Below are positions 20,312 to 29,294 of a DNA stretch of 58,146 nucleotides, one piece after another. The translations under genes were made by a program, and so were the position numbers. Below the pieces are notes generated by a model. It did no database searches. It was not told where the DNA came from and was given only the letters and a program-made list of their open reading frames with translations. The stretch's first letter is position 1. Each line of letters begins with the position of its first letter. The DNA comes from Gordonia sp. UBA5067 (lineage in GTDB: Bacteria; Actinomycetota; Actinomycetes; Mycobacteriales; Mycobacteriaceae), in the NCBI RefSeq assembly GCF_002414845.1, contig NZ_DIAX01000051.1:14890-73035 (forward strand). The letters run 5' to 3'.

Positions 20312-20498
20312 GAGTGATCCTCCTCGAGTGGCGATCGGCAACCTATCGGGCACCTTGTGTCCATCGTTACCCCAACCGCTGCGACCGTCAAACGAAGTAG
20401 TGTGACGTAGGCTGAATAGGGACGAATTGCCCACGGCAGGCTGAAAGTTTCATCGTCCGTTCACTTCAGCGTCGACCTGAATTCCCACTTGAGGAGCG

Positions 20499-20801
20499 AT
20501 GTCCGTGACCACCGATCCAACGATTCGACGTGCCTTTATCCACGGTTCCGTCACCGTGGCACTCGCGTTGGGGGCCCTCATCGCCGGCGGCGCCGCCGAC
20601 GGGACCACGCGGACCGTGCTGCTCGCCGCGTGCCCGCTGATCACCCTTATCGGTGCGGTGGCCGCGGGGATCCGGACCTACCGGGCCTGGAAGGTCAACA
20701 ATCGGTGGCCGGTGTGGCAGGGGCTCCTGTGGTTCCTCCTCATGACGACACTGCTTTTGTTCATGAGTGTCGCCCCGACAGTTCTCGGGCTCACCGCGTA
20801 G
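20499..20801 (+). CDS. Small three-segment membrane protein
   Basis: A 100-residue protein with three hydrophobic segments (about residues 14-33, 38-60 and 74-95) separated by short basic loops. No conserved family is recognised. ATG 20499 is preceded by GAGGAG with correct spacing. It is transcribed away from the Usp gene and towards the antiporter gene, so it appears monocistronic. The function is unknown. Confidence 0.75.
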   Translation: MSVTTDPTIRRAFIHGSVTVALALGALIAGGAADGTTRTVLLAACPLITLIGAVAAGIRTYRAWKVNNRWPVWQGLLWFLLMTTLLLFMSVAPTVLGLTA

Positions 20802-20820
20802 CCGGAGATCGATCCCGGCG

Positions 20821-22470
20821 TCAGTGATAGAGGTCGACGCTGATCTGCTCGGCGTCGAGCCGCGCGAGCGCCTCGGTCAGCACCTGTGAGCTGAACTGGC
20901 CCTCATCACGCAGCGCCAGCAGCTCGGACCGCTGGGCGTCGATCATCGCCTGCCGCAGCGCCGCGAACTCCGCGCGCCCGACATGCGCGACGGTGCCGTC
21001 CTCGGAGTCCTCGGACCGCACCACCACCTCGCGCACCCGCCGGTAGTGCTCGGGGTCGGTGGCGAACCGGTCGGCGAGGTCGTCCTCGATGACCCCGCGG
21101 AGCCGGACGTGCAGGGTATTGCGCTCGACGTCGATCTCCGCGTCGTCGGGGGTGACGCCGAGCAGGCGGACCAGCGGGCCCAGCGTCAATCCCTGGAGCA
21201 GCAGCGAACCCAGCGCGACGAGGAAGGCGACCAGCACCAGCAACGATCGTGACGTTGTCTCGATCGGCAGGGTCTGTGCCGCGGCCACCGTCACCGCCCC
21301 GCGCATACCGGCCCATACGACGACGGTCGACTCCCGCCAGCCGAGCGGCGAGGACAAGAAGTAGTCCAGGTCGGCGAGTTTGCGGTTCAACTTGCGGGAC
21401 ACCCTGGGTGGGGCGTCGTCAGGCATCCGACTGCCGATCTCGCGCAGTTTGGGAGCCAGGTCGTCGAGCCGGCGCGCACGGCGGTGCAACATTCCAGCCA
21501 TCGGACCGACAAACGCGACGCGGACCGCCAGCACCACGACGAGCACCAGCGCGGCCAGGCCGAACGCCGTGTGCAGCCGCCCCCCGTCCCGGCTGACATC
21601 CCCGATCAGCGAGGACAGTTCCAGGCCCATCAGCAGGAATACCCCACCCTCTAGGAGTAGTTCGATGGTGCGCCAGTTGTGTACCTCCGCCATGCGATGC
21701 GCCGCGCTGAGGTGGCTGGCGGCGCCCACCCCGGTGACGATGCCGGCGGTCACCGAGGCGACGAGACCGGAGGCACCCACATGTTCGGCGGGCAGATAGG
21801 CCAGGTACGGGATGGTGAACGACACCGCCGTCGTGACCGTCGAATTGCTCAGCCGGGACGCAACGAGAAGATTCGCCTTGCCCACGAGAAACCCGATGCC
21901 GAGCGCCGCGACAACCGCCCAGACGAAGCCGCCGATGGCACCGCCGATCGAGATGCTCACCGCTGTCGCAGCCACCGCGGTGCGCAGCAGGACCAACGCG
22001 CTCGCATCGTTGAGCAGGCTTTCCCCCTCGAGGATCGCGACCACCCGGCTGGGCGCCCCCAGTCGCTTGACCATCTGCGTCGCCACCGCATCGGTGGGCG
22101 AGACGATCGCACCCACCGCGATTCCGGTCCATAGCGAAATCTCGGGGATGAGTGCGTGCACGACCACACCGACCACAACTGCACTGAGCACCACCAGGGT
22201 CAACGACAGGCCGCCGATCGCGGCCAGATTGCGGCGGAACTCCATCGTCGGCATCGACACGGCCGCCGAGTACAGCAGCGGCGGCAGGACGCCGAGCAGG
22301 ATCCATTCCGGCGAAACCATCACGTTCACCTGTGGCAGGAGTCCGACGAGCAGGCCGCCGGTCACCAGGATCAGTGGCGGCGCAATCGCGACCCGCGGGC
22401 CGAGTGCGTTGGCCGCGGCAATGGCCAGGACCCCGACGATAATCACGAGAATCGCTTCCATGGGCGTCAT
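20821..22470 (-). CDS. CPA1-family Na+/H+ antiporter
   Basis: A 549-residue cation/proton antiporter of the NhaP/CPA1 type with about 12 hydrophobic segments. Diagnostic motifs are AIVSPTDAVAT and GESLLNDASALV (transport-core Asp residues) and GMRGAVT in a late segment. The last 130 residues form a cytosolic tail rich in charged residues, probably regulatory. The start is ATG 22470; ATG 22461 is an alternative. Together with the BCCT and Usp genes it suggests a salt or pH stress region. Confidence 0.93.
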   Translation of the reverse strand: MTPMEAILVIIVGVLAIAAANALGPRVAIAPPLILVTGGLLVGLLPQVNVMVSPEWILLGVLPPLLYSAAVSMPTMEFRRNLAAIGGLSLTLVVLSAVVVGVVVHALIPEISLWTGIAVGAIVSPTDAVATQMVKRLGAPSRVVAILEGESLLNDASALVLLRTAVAATAVSISIGGAIGGFVWAVVAALGIGFLVGKANLLVASRLSNSTVTTAVSFTIPYLAYLPAEHVGASGLVASVTAGIVTGVGAASHLSAAHRMAEVHNWRTIELLLEGGVFLLMGLELSSLIGDVSRDGGRLHTAFGLAALVLVVVLAVRVAFVGPMAGMLHRRARRLDDLAPKLREIGSRMPDDAPPRVSRKLNRKLADLDYFLSSPLGWRESTVVVWAGMRGAVTVAAAQTLPIETTSRSLLVLVAFLVALGSLLLQGLTLGPLVRLLGVTPDDAEIDVERNTLHVRLRGVIEDDLADRFATDPEHYRRVREVVVRSEDSEDGTVAHVGRAEFAALRQAMIDAQRSELLALRDEGQFSSQVLTEALARLDAEQISVDLYH

Positions 22471-22650
22471 TGTGCCCGGCGCCCAGCGGTTCGCGTGGCG
22501 TCGTGTCGCAATGGCGCCCGCAGGGATATGCCGGGAGACTCCGGCTCCCGGCACCGAGGGCGCCGGGCCACTGTCGATGACGGGCTACCCGCCGGGAATG
22601 AGCACGACCGCTCAATCGAAGCAGGCCAGCGGTCATCCCGAGAAGCATCA

Positions 22651-22679
22651 TTCCCAATGCCACCAAGAACCGTTACAAT
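22651..22679 (+). promoter_or_regulatory. Candidate promoter of the diiron oxygenase gene
   Basis: TTCCCA (22651-22656), a 17-base spacer and TACAAT (22674-22679) lie about 70 bases upstream of the ATG at 22751. The rest of the 280-bp gap back to the antiporter start (22471) shows no further gene. Confidence 0.45.
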
Positions 22680-22750
22680 GGCTGTTGAGACATGGCGCTG
22701 TTGCCGGCCCGGCGAGAGCGACACCGCTTCCCCGCCCTCGGAGGTCGACG

Positions 22751-23770
22751 ATGACCAGCACACTCAACCCGCAGAGTACGAGCCACCAATACGTCCCCGT
22801 GGCCAAGTCCCAGGTTCGTGAGGACTACCACCAGGTCCTCGACGACCTGTCCGACGCGTCGGTGCACCGCAACTTCGACCCGTACCTCGACATCGACTGG
22901 GACTCGCCCCAGATGGCCGTCGTTCCCAATGACCGGCGCTGGATCATGTCCCCGCACGATCCGGTCGGGCGGCATCGGTGGTTCGCCGAGCAACCGGTCG
23001 ACAAGCAGATCGCCATGGGCATGTGGCGCCAGGCCAACGTCGCCAAGGTGGGCCTGCAGTTCGAGTCGATCCTCATCCGTGGCCTCATGCAGTATTCCGA
23101 CCGGTTGCCCAACGGCGCCAAGGAGTTCCGCTACACCACGCATGAAGCCAAAGAAGAGTGCAACCACACCCTGATGTTTCAGGAGTTCGTGAACCGCACT
23201 GGCGTCGACGTCCCCGGCGGCCCGCGCTGGTTCCGCCGCCTGTCCCCGATCATCCCGTTGTTCTCGACAATCTTCCCCAGCGTCTTCTATTTCGGCGTGC
23301 TCGCCGGCGAAGAGCCAATCGATCACATTCAGAAGGAGTTCTTGCGCAAGGATCAGAATCTGCATCCGACCATGCAGGCCATCATGCAGTTGCATGTTGC
23401 CGAGGAAGCGCGCCATATCTCCTTTGCCCACCACCTGCTGCGCGAGTCCATCCCCAAGAAGGGGCCGCTGACCCGGTTCGCCCTGTCGATCACAATGCCC
23501 ATCGTCATGCGCCTGTTGTGCGAGGTGATTGCCAAGCCACCACGCGAGTTCCGGCGCACCTTCGATATTCCGCGGTCGGTGTGGAAGGAGCAGTTCTGGC
23601 GCTCGCCGCAGTCGCGCCAGTTCCTGGCCAACGTGTTCGGCGACGTCCGGATGCTCGCCGAGCAGTGCGGCCTGATGAACCCGGTCTCCCGACGCGTCTG
23701 GCGGTTGATGCGGATCTCCGGTCGGCCGTCCCGCTACCGCAGCGAGCCGACCTACTCGGCCGCCGCGTAG
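22751..23770 (+). CDS. AurF-like diiron oxygenase
   Basis: A 339-residue all-helical protein of the AurF/diiron oxygenase family. Helix motifs supplying carboxylate and His ligands are visible: an early Glu in LQFESILIRG, EECNHTLMFQEF and EEARHISFAHH. Family members oxidise amines to nitro compounds or perform other O2 chemistry; the mycobacterial homolog (Rv0885 by recollection) also sits next to fprB. GGAGG lies 6 bases upstream of ATG 22751. The next gene, 32 bases on, is a ferredoxin/NADP reductase fusion, a natural electron donor. The substrate is unknown. Confidence 0.85.
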   Translation: MTSTLNPQSTSHQYVPVAKSQVREDYHQVLDDLSDASVHRNFDPYLDIDWDSPQMAVVPNDRRWIMSPHDPVGRHRWFAEQPVDKQIAMGMWRQANVAKVGLQFESILIRGLMQYSDRLPNGAKEFRYTTHEAKEECNHTLMFQEFVNRTGVDVPGGPRWFRRLSPIIPLFSTIFPSVFYFGVLAGEEPIDHIQKEFLRKDQNLHPTMQAIMQLHVAEEARHISFAHHLLRESIPKKGPLTRFALSITMPIVMRLLCEVIAKPPREFRRTFDIPRSVWKEQFWRSPQSRQFLANVFGDVRMLAEQCGLMNPVSRRVWRLMRISGRPSRYRSEPTYSAAA

Positions 23771-23802
23771 CGCGCAGGCCGACCAGAAAGCAGCCCACCT
23801 CA

Positions 23803-25320
23803 ATGCCCCACGTCGTCACTCAGGCGTGCTGCGGCGACGCCTCCTGCGTCTACGCATGCCCGGTCAATTGCATTCACCCGACCCCCGATGAGCCCGGTTT
23901 CGGCACCGCCGAAATGCTCTATATCGACCCGACCACCTGCGTCGACTGTGGAGCCTGTGTCACCGCCTGTCCGGTCGGCGCGATTGTCCCCGGCCATCGC
24001 CTGAAGCCCGAGCAGACGCGCTTCGCCGAGGTGAACGCCGCCCAGTACGGCGCGAATAGCATCCTCGGCGAGGTCCGCTTTCCCGTGGACATGGCCAAGC
24101 GTCTGCCGCTGGCCCCGGTCGCCACGCCCGGACCGTTGCGCGCCGGACCGCAACACGTCGCCATCGTCGGCTCCGGACCATCGGCCATGTATGCGGCCGA
24201 CGAATTGCTGCGCTTGCCCAACGTCACCATCACCATGTACGAGCGGCTGGACGCCCCGTTCGGCCTTGCCCGCTACGGCGTCGCGCCCGATCACACCGCC
24301 ACCCGCGCGGTGATGCACCTCTTCGACGACATCGCCCGCCATGAGCGCCTGCGCATCCTGCTGGGCGTCGAGGTCGGCCGCGACCTCACCGTCGACGAAT
24401 TGCGTGCGCGCCACGATGCAGTGTTCTGGGCCGGTGGCGCCGCCACCGATCGCCCGTTGGGGGTGGCCGGTACCGATGCTGTCGGCTTCGCTGCCGCCAC
24501 GTCGCTGGTCGGCTGGTACAACGACCATCCCGATTTCGCCGACGCGCAGTTCGATCTGTCCGCACCGCGGGTCATCGTCATCGGCAACGGCAATGTCGCG
24601 CTCGACGTCGCCCGGATCCTGACTGCCGATCCGACCGGCCTCGAGTCGACAACTATTGCACGTGGCGCATTGGATACGCTGCGCCGCAAGGGAATTCGCG
24701 AGGTTGTCGTCGTCGGGCGACGCGGTCCGCGGGAAGCAGCATTCACCCTGCCCGAACTCATCGGCCTGGTGGATCACCAGGATCCCACCATTTTCGTCGA
24801 CCCGGCCGACCTTGTCGGCGTCACCGCCGACCCCGACAACATCACCGAGCAGGAGAAACTCGCACTCCTCCGCGAGATTTCGCAGCGCACCTACACCACC
24901 GAGGAGTTGGCCCGCCCCACGATCCGCTTTGCCTTCGGCCTCGCGCCAGCCGAGATTCGGACTGAAAACGGCACGGTCAGCGGGGTTCGCTTCGCGCGCA
25001 ACACCATTGCCGCCGACGGCACCGCCACCCCCACCGGCGAAATTCTCGACATCGACGCCGGGCTCGTCCTGTCCTCGGTTGGGTATCACGGTGTGGCAGT
25101 GCCGGGCCTTCCCTTCGACGAACAAAGCGGCGTGATCCCCAACGACGCAGGCCGCGTTGTCGACGGCGATATCCCCGTCCCCGGTGTCTATGTCACCGGC
25201 TGGATCAAGCGCGGTCCGAACGGCTTCATTGGGACCAACAAGACCGACTCCGCCCAGTCGGTCGCATCGTGGCGCCATGATGTCGAGACCCGATCAGGAC
25301 GGCTGTCGCGTGGCAATTGA
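23803..25320 (+). CDS. fprB: Ferredoxin/ferredoxin-NADP+ reductase fusion (FprB type)
   Basis: A 505-residue redox protein. Residues 1-60 are a bacterial ferredoxin with two cluster motifs (C-x3-CPVNC and CVDCGACVTACP), the second a classic 4Fe-4S pattern. Residues 115-505 are an adrenodoxin-reductase-like FAD/NADPH domain: HVAIVGSGPSAMYAADELL for FAD, VIVIGNGNVALDVARIL for NADPH, and GWIKRGPNGFIGTNK near the end. It would move electrons from NADPH to the adjacent diiron oxygenase or to P450s. The gap of 32 bases indicates an operon. Confidence 0.94.
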   Translation: MPHVVTQACCGDASCVYACPVNCIHPTPDEPGFGTAEMLYIDPTTCVDCGACVTACPVGAIVPGHRLKPEQTRFAEVNAAQYGANSILGEVRFPVDMAKRLPLAPVATPGPLRAGPQHVAIVGSGPSAMYAADELLRLPNVTITMYERLDAPFGLARYGVAPDHTATRAVMHLFDDIARHERLRILLGVEVGRDLTVDELRARHDAVFWAGGAATDRPLGVAGTDAVGFAAATSLVGWYNDHPDFADAQFDLSAPRVIVIGNGNVALDVARILTADPTGLESTTIARGALDTLRRKGIREVVVVGRRGPREAAFTLPELIGLVDHQDPTIFVDPADLVGVTADPDNITEQEKLALLREISQRTYTTEELARPTIRFAFGLAPAEIRTENGTVSGVRFARNTIAADGTATPTGEILDIDAGLVLSSVGYHGVAVPGLPFDEQSGVIPNDAGRVVDGDIPVPGVYVTGWIKRGPNGFIGTNKTDSAQSVASWRHDVETRSGRLSRGN

Positions 25321-25488
25321 GCCGTCGCACAACATGTATTACACTAGTTCACGTGTTCTAGTAATATTGCGACATGGTACCTCCTACCAGCACAGCTCCC
25401 CCCTTCGCGACAAGCGCAGCGGGTGCTAGCGCAGGCGAGGATGGGGTTCCTACTTCGGCCGCCGATCCGTGGCGCCTGGTCCACCAGC

Positions 25489-26130
25489 GGCATCAGCAAC
25501 CTCGCCGACCGCATCGTGTTCCGCCACGACCCCGACTCGGTGCGAAGACCCGCGAACGCAGCATCGCCGACCGCAGCACCACCGCCCGCATCGTCGTGCA
25601 CGTTGTCTGCGACGAAGCCACTGCCGCCGGCACTGCCGACCACCCCGGCTTCCTCGCCAACCACGGTGTCATCAGCGCCGACCACATCCACGGCATTGTC
25701 AACCGCCCCGACACCACCGTGCGCCCACTGGGCAGGTCGTCGGCGCCGTCGGAGACGGCACCACCCGAACCGAAGCCACCGTCGCTGCCGCTTTACCAAC
25801 AGGCCAGCCCCTACCGCCCGTCTGCAGCACTGGACACCTTTATCCGCATCCGCGACGGCTACTCTGCACCACCCCCGGATGCGACCGGCCCGCCTTCACC
25901 GGCGAGCTCGACCACGTTGTGGAATACGACCATCGCGACCCCGCCGCCGGCGGGCACGCCCGTACCATCGGGATTACCCCTGAACACATCAGCATCGACG
26001 GCCCCGCCGCGTCAAGACTCGCACGCAACGCAAACATGAACGCCGACAGGGCCGAACGCACTCGAAACCGAAGAACGCGCGAACAGCTGGCGCAAGTCCG
26101 GCAGCAGGCCCGACAACCCGCCCTACTAGA
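25489..26130 (+). pseudogene. Decayed 13E12/DUF222-type HNH endonuclease gene
   Basis: Fragments typical of actinobacterial 13E12 proteins appear in three different frames: GISNLADRIVFRHDPDSV (25489-25540), then RSIADRSTTARIVV through ALDTFIRIRDGY (about 25548-25862), then CTTPGCDRPAFTGELDHVVE (from about 25864) carrying the HNH core with its Cys residues. The junctions need a frameshift near 25545 and a 2-base insertion near 25862; internal parts of the family are also missing. It is flanked upstream by an unusually AT-rich stretch (25321-25373). It is a mobile-associated repeat-family remnant, not a working gene. Confidence 0.8.
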
Positions 26131-26131
26131 C

Positions 26132-27565
26132 CTAGTCCAACCCGAACCGGTACACGGTTTCGTTGGGCAGATACGCCGCCCAGCCCGGGTCACCAGTCTT
26201 GGCAAACGCCACCCAGGCACTGTGCATGACATCGGCGACCGCCTGCGGCGCATCCGGGCCGGTCAGCCGACGGGCGACGGCAAGGTGGTCGAACACATAT
26301 GGGATCTCGACCGCGTGGGCGGCGCCGATCCCGGCCTCGTTGTTGGGCACGCCGAACTCGTACAGGTACGTCGGCTCGGTCGGCCGTAGCCGCGCCAGCT
26401 TGAGTGAACCGGCCCGGAAGGCGATATCGGTGAGCACCATGCACAGCGCGTCGCCCGGTGATGTGCCCGCCGTCACGTGCTCGTCGAACTGCTCGACCGC
26501 GCCATCGATCCCGCCGATCATTCCCCGTGCGAACTCCGGCGTCGCCATCGCGGCCACCCCCGTGGGGACGAGGAAGAAGCGAAACTCGTCGGCATTCCAC
26601 CCGGTGATCAGCGGGATCCCGGATGACTGACTCGCGATCGAGGCGATCGGCAGGTTCGGCAATACCTCGCCGTCGACGACGGGCATGGTCGACATAATGC
26701 CCATCCCCACCGCGACGACGGTGGCGCCGAAGATCTCCGGATCAGGATTCAGGGTCAACTCCAGCGCCACGTCGGTCTGCGCCTGGAGTAGCAGGGCTGC
26801 TGAGACCGAGCCCAGCCCGGCCGCATCGGCGCCAACCCCGAGCAGCCCGGCCACGCGCGCGGTCACCTTGCGCGCGTCGGATACGGCAACAGCAGCGGTA
26901 GCGTTGCCGCTCTGCATGATTGCGCGGTGGATCAGCCCCGTCGCCAGCGGCGAGGACAGCAGTGAGGCAACGCTCATCGCACCCGCGGACTCACCGAAAA
27001 CAGTGACCTGCCCCGGATCGCCACCGAATGCCTCGACATTATCCCGAACCCACCGTAGGGCCGCGAGTTGGTCGAGAAGCCCACGGTTCTCCGGCGCACC
27101 GTCCACCGACGCGAAGCCGGGTACGCCGAGCCGGTAGTTCACGCTGACGAAGACCACGCCGTCCCGGGCAAAGGAATCACCCGCATACATCGGCAACCGG
27201 TTCGACCCGCGCGCAAATGCGCCCCCGTGGATCCACACCATGACGGGCAGGCCCGATGCGGACGGATCGCGCGTCCAGACATTGACGGTGAGGTAGTCGT
27301 CGCCGAGTTCGATGTCGTTGTCCAACAACGCCGCGATCGGCGCCGGATATCCGACCTGTGGTGCCGTCGGCCCGTATGCGGTCGCATCACGCACCCCGTC
27401 CCACGCGGGCGGCGGGGCCGGCGCCTGGAATGCCGCCGGCCCGATGGGTGGCGCCGCATAGGGAATACCCAGGAAGGCGATCGTGCCGTCGCGGGCGGTG
27501 CCCCGTACCGCACCAGCGGAAGTGGTGACGATCAAACCCGCCGTGGAACCGTCCGTGTCGCCCAT
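26132..27565 (-). CDS. Type-B carboxylesterase
   Basis: A 477-residue alpha/beta hydrolase of the carboxylesterase/para-nitrobenzyl esterase family. The N-terminus FLGIPYAAPP and the DYLTVNVWT segment are family signatures. The nucleophile is Ser in VFGESAGAMS (about residue 195), the oxyanion hole is WIHGGAF, and the acid and His appear in NADEF and GAAHAVEIPYVF. There is no signal peptide, so it is probably cytosolic. ATG 27565. It is convergent with the dead HNH gene and 62 bases downstream of the helicase gene. Confidence 0.92.
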   Translation of the reverse strand: MGDTDGSTAGLIVTTSAGAVRGTARDGTIAFLGIPYAAPPIGPAAFQAPAPPPAWDGVRDATAYGPTAPQVGYPAPIAALLDNDIELGDDYLTVNVWTRDPSASGLPVMVWIHGGAFARGSNRLPMYAGDSFARDGVVFVSVNYRLGVPGFASVDGAPENRGLLDQLAALRWVRDNVEAFGGDPGQVTVFGESAGAMSVASLLSSPLATGLIHRAIMQSGNATAAVAVSDARKVTARVAGLLGVGADAAGLGSVSAALLLQAQTDVALELTLNPDPEIFGATVVAVGMGIMSTMPVVDGEVLPNLPIASIASQSSGIPLITGWNADEFRFFLVPTGVAAMATPEFARGMIGGIDGAVEQFDEHVTAGTSPGDALCMVLTDIAFRAGSLKLARLRPTEPTYLYEFGVPNNEAGIGAAHAVEIPYVFDHLAVARRLTGPDAPQAVADVMHSAWVAFAKTGDPGWAAYLPNETVYRFGLD

Positions 27566-27627
27566 GACCCCAACCTACGGATCGGGACTCGCGCGACGGG
27601 CCCGTTCGCCCGGACCGGTCTGCGGCA

Positions 27628-28980
27628 CTAGCTGTGCGACGCGGCCCGCTGCTGTCCACCACGGGTGCCGCGGCTCCGCGAGCGGGAGCCGCCGGCGTTG
27701 CGGTTGGCCGAGTTGCGGGCGCCACCGGAGTGGCCGCCGGAACGGCCGCCACCACGCCGACCGCCGCCCGCCCTGGGTGCCGCCGGTGCCGGCCGGGGGG
27801 CCGGCTCGACGTGGGCTGCGCGCGGGCCGACCAACTGGTCAACCGACTCCGACGCGGCCGTCACCCGCTGCGGCTGAACGTCGATCTTGGCGTTGCGCAA
27901 CAGCTTTCGCAGATCGCCACGCTGCTCCGGCAGGCACACGGTCACCACGTCACCAGCCTCACCGGCGCGCGCCGTACGGCCCGAGCGGTGCAGGTATGCC
28001 TTGTGCTCGGCCGGCGGGTCGACGTGGACGACCAGCTCGACGCCGTCGACGTGCACGCCACGAGCCGCAACGTCCGTGGCGACCAGGACGCGCGCCCCGT
28101 CGCCGCCGAAAGCGGCGAGGTTGCGGTCGCGCTGAGCCTGGCTGAGGTTGCCGTGCAGATCGACGGCCGGAATTCCTTCGTCGGTCAGCTTCTTGGCCAG
28201 CTTCTTGGCCTGATGCTTGGTGCGGGTGAACAAGATTCGCCGGCCGGTTCCCGACGCCAACTCCCGCACCAGCGCATGCTTGTCGGTTGCGTTGGACGCT
28301 TCATAGACATGATGGGTCATCTTGGCCACGGGCGAGTTCGCCTCGTCAACCGAATGGGTCACCGGGTCGTGCAAGAACTTGCGGACGAGCTTGTCGACAC
28401 CGTTGTCCAGCGTGGCCGAGAACAGCAACCGCTGCCCGTCCTGCGGGGTGGCCGACATGATGCGGGTCACGACGGGAAGGAAGCCGAGGTCGGCCATGTG
28501 GTCGGCCTCGTCGAGCACGGTGATCTCAACATCGTCGAGTTTCACAATGCCCTGCTTCATCAGGTCGTCAAGGCGGCCCGGGCAGGCGACGACGATGTCA
28601 ACACCGCGTCGAAACGCCTGTTCCTGGCGGGCTTGTTTCACACCGCCGAACACCGTGGTGACCGACAAGCCCATCGCCTGGGCGAGCGGGGTGACCGTGT
28701 CGGCGATCTGGGTGGCAAGCTCGCGGGTCGGGGCGAGCACGAGGCCCGTCGGGCGCCCAGGTTTGGTGGTCACCCCGATCTCGCGCAGTCCCGCGACGAG
28801 CGGGATGGCGAAGGCGAGGGTCTTACCGGAGCCGGTCTTGCCGCGGCCGAGGACGTCATCGCCCTCAAGGGTGTTTCCCAGCGTGGCGGCCTGGATGGGG
28901 AAGGGTTCGGTCTTTCCTTGGGCGTCGAGCACTTTGACAAGCGCATCGGGCACACCGAGGGAAGCAAAAGTTGTAGTCAT
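27628..28980 (-). CDS. DEAD-box RNA helicase with RGG-like tail
   Basis: A 450-residue ATP-dependent RNA helicase. Motifs in order: Q motif (FASLGVPDAL), I (GRGKTGSGKT), Ia (PTRELATQI), Ib (CPGR), II (DEAD), III (SAT), V (ATDVAARGVHV) and VI (HRSGRTARAG). The C-terminal 70 residues are Gly/Arg/Ser-rich (GGGRRGGGRSGG), an RNA-binding tail as in RhlE/CsdA-type proteins of ribosome assembly and cold adaptation. The chosen start is ATG 28980, where homology begins. A leader of 200 or more bases separates it from the divergent two-component operon. Confidence 0.95.
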   Translation of the reverse strand: MTTTFASLGVPDALVKVLDAQGKTEPFPIQAATLGNTLEGDDVLGRGKTGSGKTLAFAIPLVAGLREIGVTTKPGRPTGLVLAPTRELATQIADTVTPLAQAMGLSVTTVFGGVKQARQEQAFRRGVDIVVACPGRLDDLMKQGIVKLDDVEITVLDEADHMADLGFLPVVTRIMSATPQDGQRLLFSATLDNGVDKLVRKFLHDPVTHSVDEANSPVAKMTHHVYEASNATDKHALVRELASGTGRRILFTRTKHQAKKLAKKLTDEGIPAVDLHGNLSQAQRDRNLAAFGGDGARVLVATDVAARGVHVDGVELVVHVDPPAEHKAYLHRSGRTARAGEAGDVVTVCLPEQRGDLRKLLRNAKIDVQPQRVTAASESVDQLVGPRAAHVEPAPRPAPAAPRAGGGRRGGGRSGGHSGGARNSANRNAGGSRSRSRGTRGGQQRAASHS

Positions 28981-29240
28981 GTTTAGTGGGTGCCTTTCCG
29001 GCATGGCGATCCACGGGCGCGCACAGTTGCGCGCTATCGAGTGCGGATCAGAAATGGCGAAGACGCCCGGCCGGGCGCATTCGTTCGCCGTTGTGAAGTC
29101 AACCAGCCGGTGCAATCCGGCGGAGAAGAAGCGTTCTAACGACGCATGACAGTGCGTTGACGCCTGTCAGTTGGGATCAAGCCTACCTGACGGCTGCCAA
29201 TTCCCGTGATCTATCCTGCGCGACCTTGCTCACACCCCCT
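28981..29240 (-). other. Long leader/promoter region of the helicase gene
   Basis: About 260 bases with no gene. It holds an inverted repeat TGACAG-N11-CTGTCA (29147-29152, 29164-29169). An upstream in-frame extension of the helicase exists but does not resemble the family. Long 5' leaders are common in DEAD-box genes that autoregulate or respond to cold; here that is inference. Confidence 0.35.
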
Positions 29241-29279
29241 CACAGCCCACGCATAGCTTTGACCTAGCAATTGCATAGC
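29241..29279 (+). promoter_or_regulatory. Four 11-bp-phased CATAGC-like repeats (response-regulator box)
   Basis: CACAGC (29241), CATAGC (29252), CCTAGC (29263) and CATAGC (29274) start exactly 11 bases apart, all in the same orientation. This is the spacing and near-sequence of PhoP-type boxes in mycobacteria (CACAGC direct repeats, 11-bp period). The array ends about 10 bases before a -10-like GATACT (29289-29294), where an activating OmpR-family regulator would sit. The autoregulation call is inference. Confidence 0.7.
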
Positions 29280-29294
29280 CGGACGGCGGATACT

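Noticed and set aside
20312..20498. DosR box upstream of the universal stress gene
   Set aside because: Only a loose GGGAC...GCCC similarity near 20420; it lacks the palindromic 20-bp consensus.
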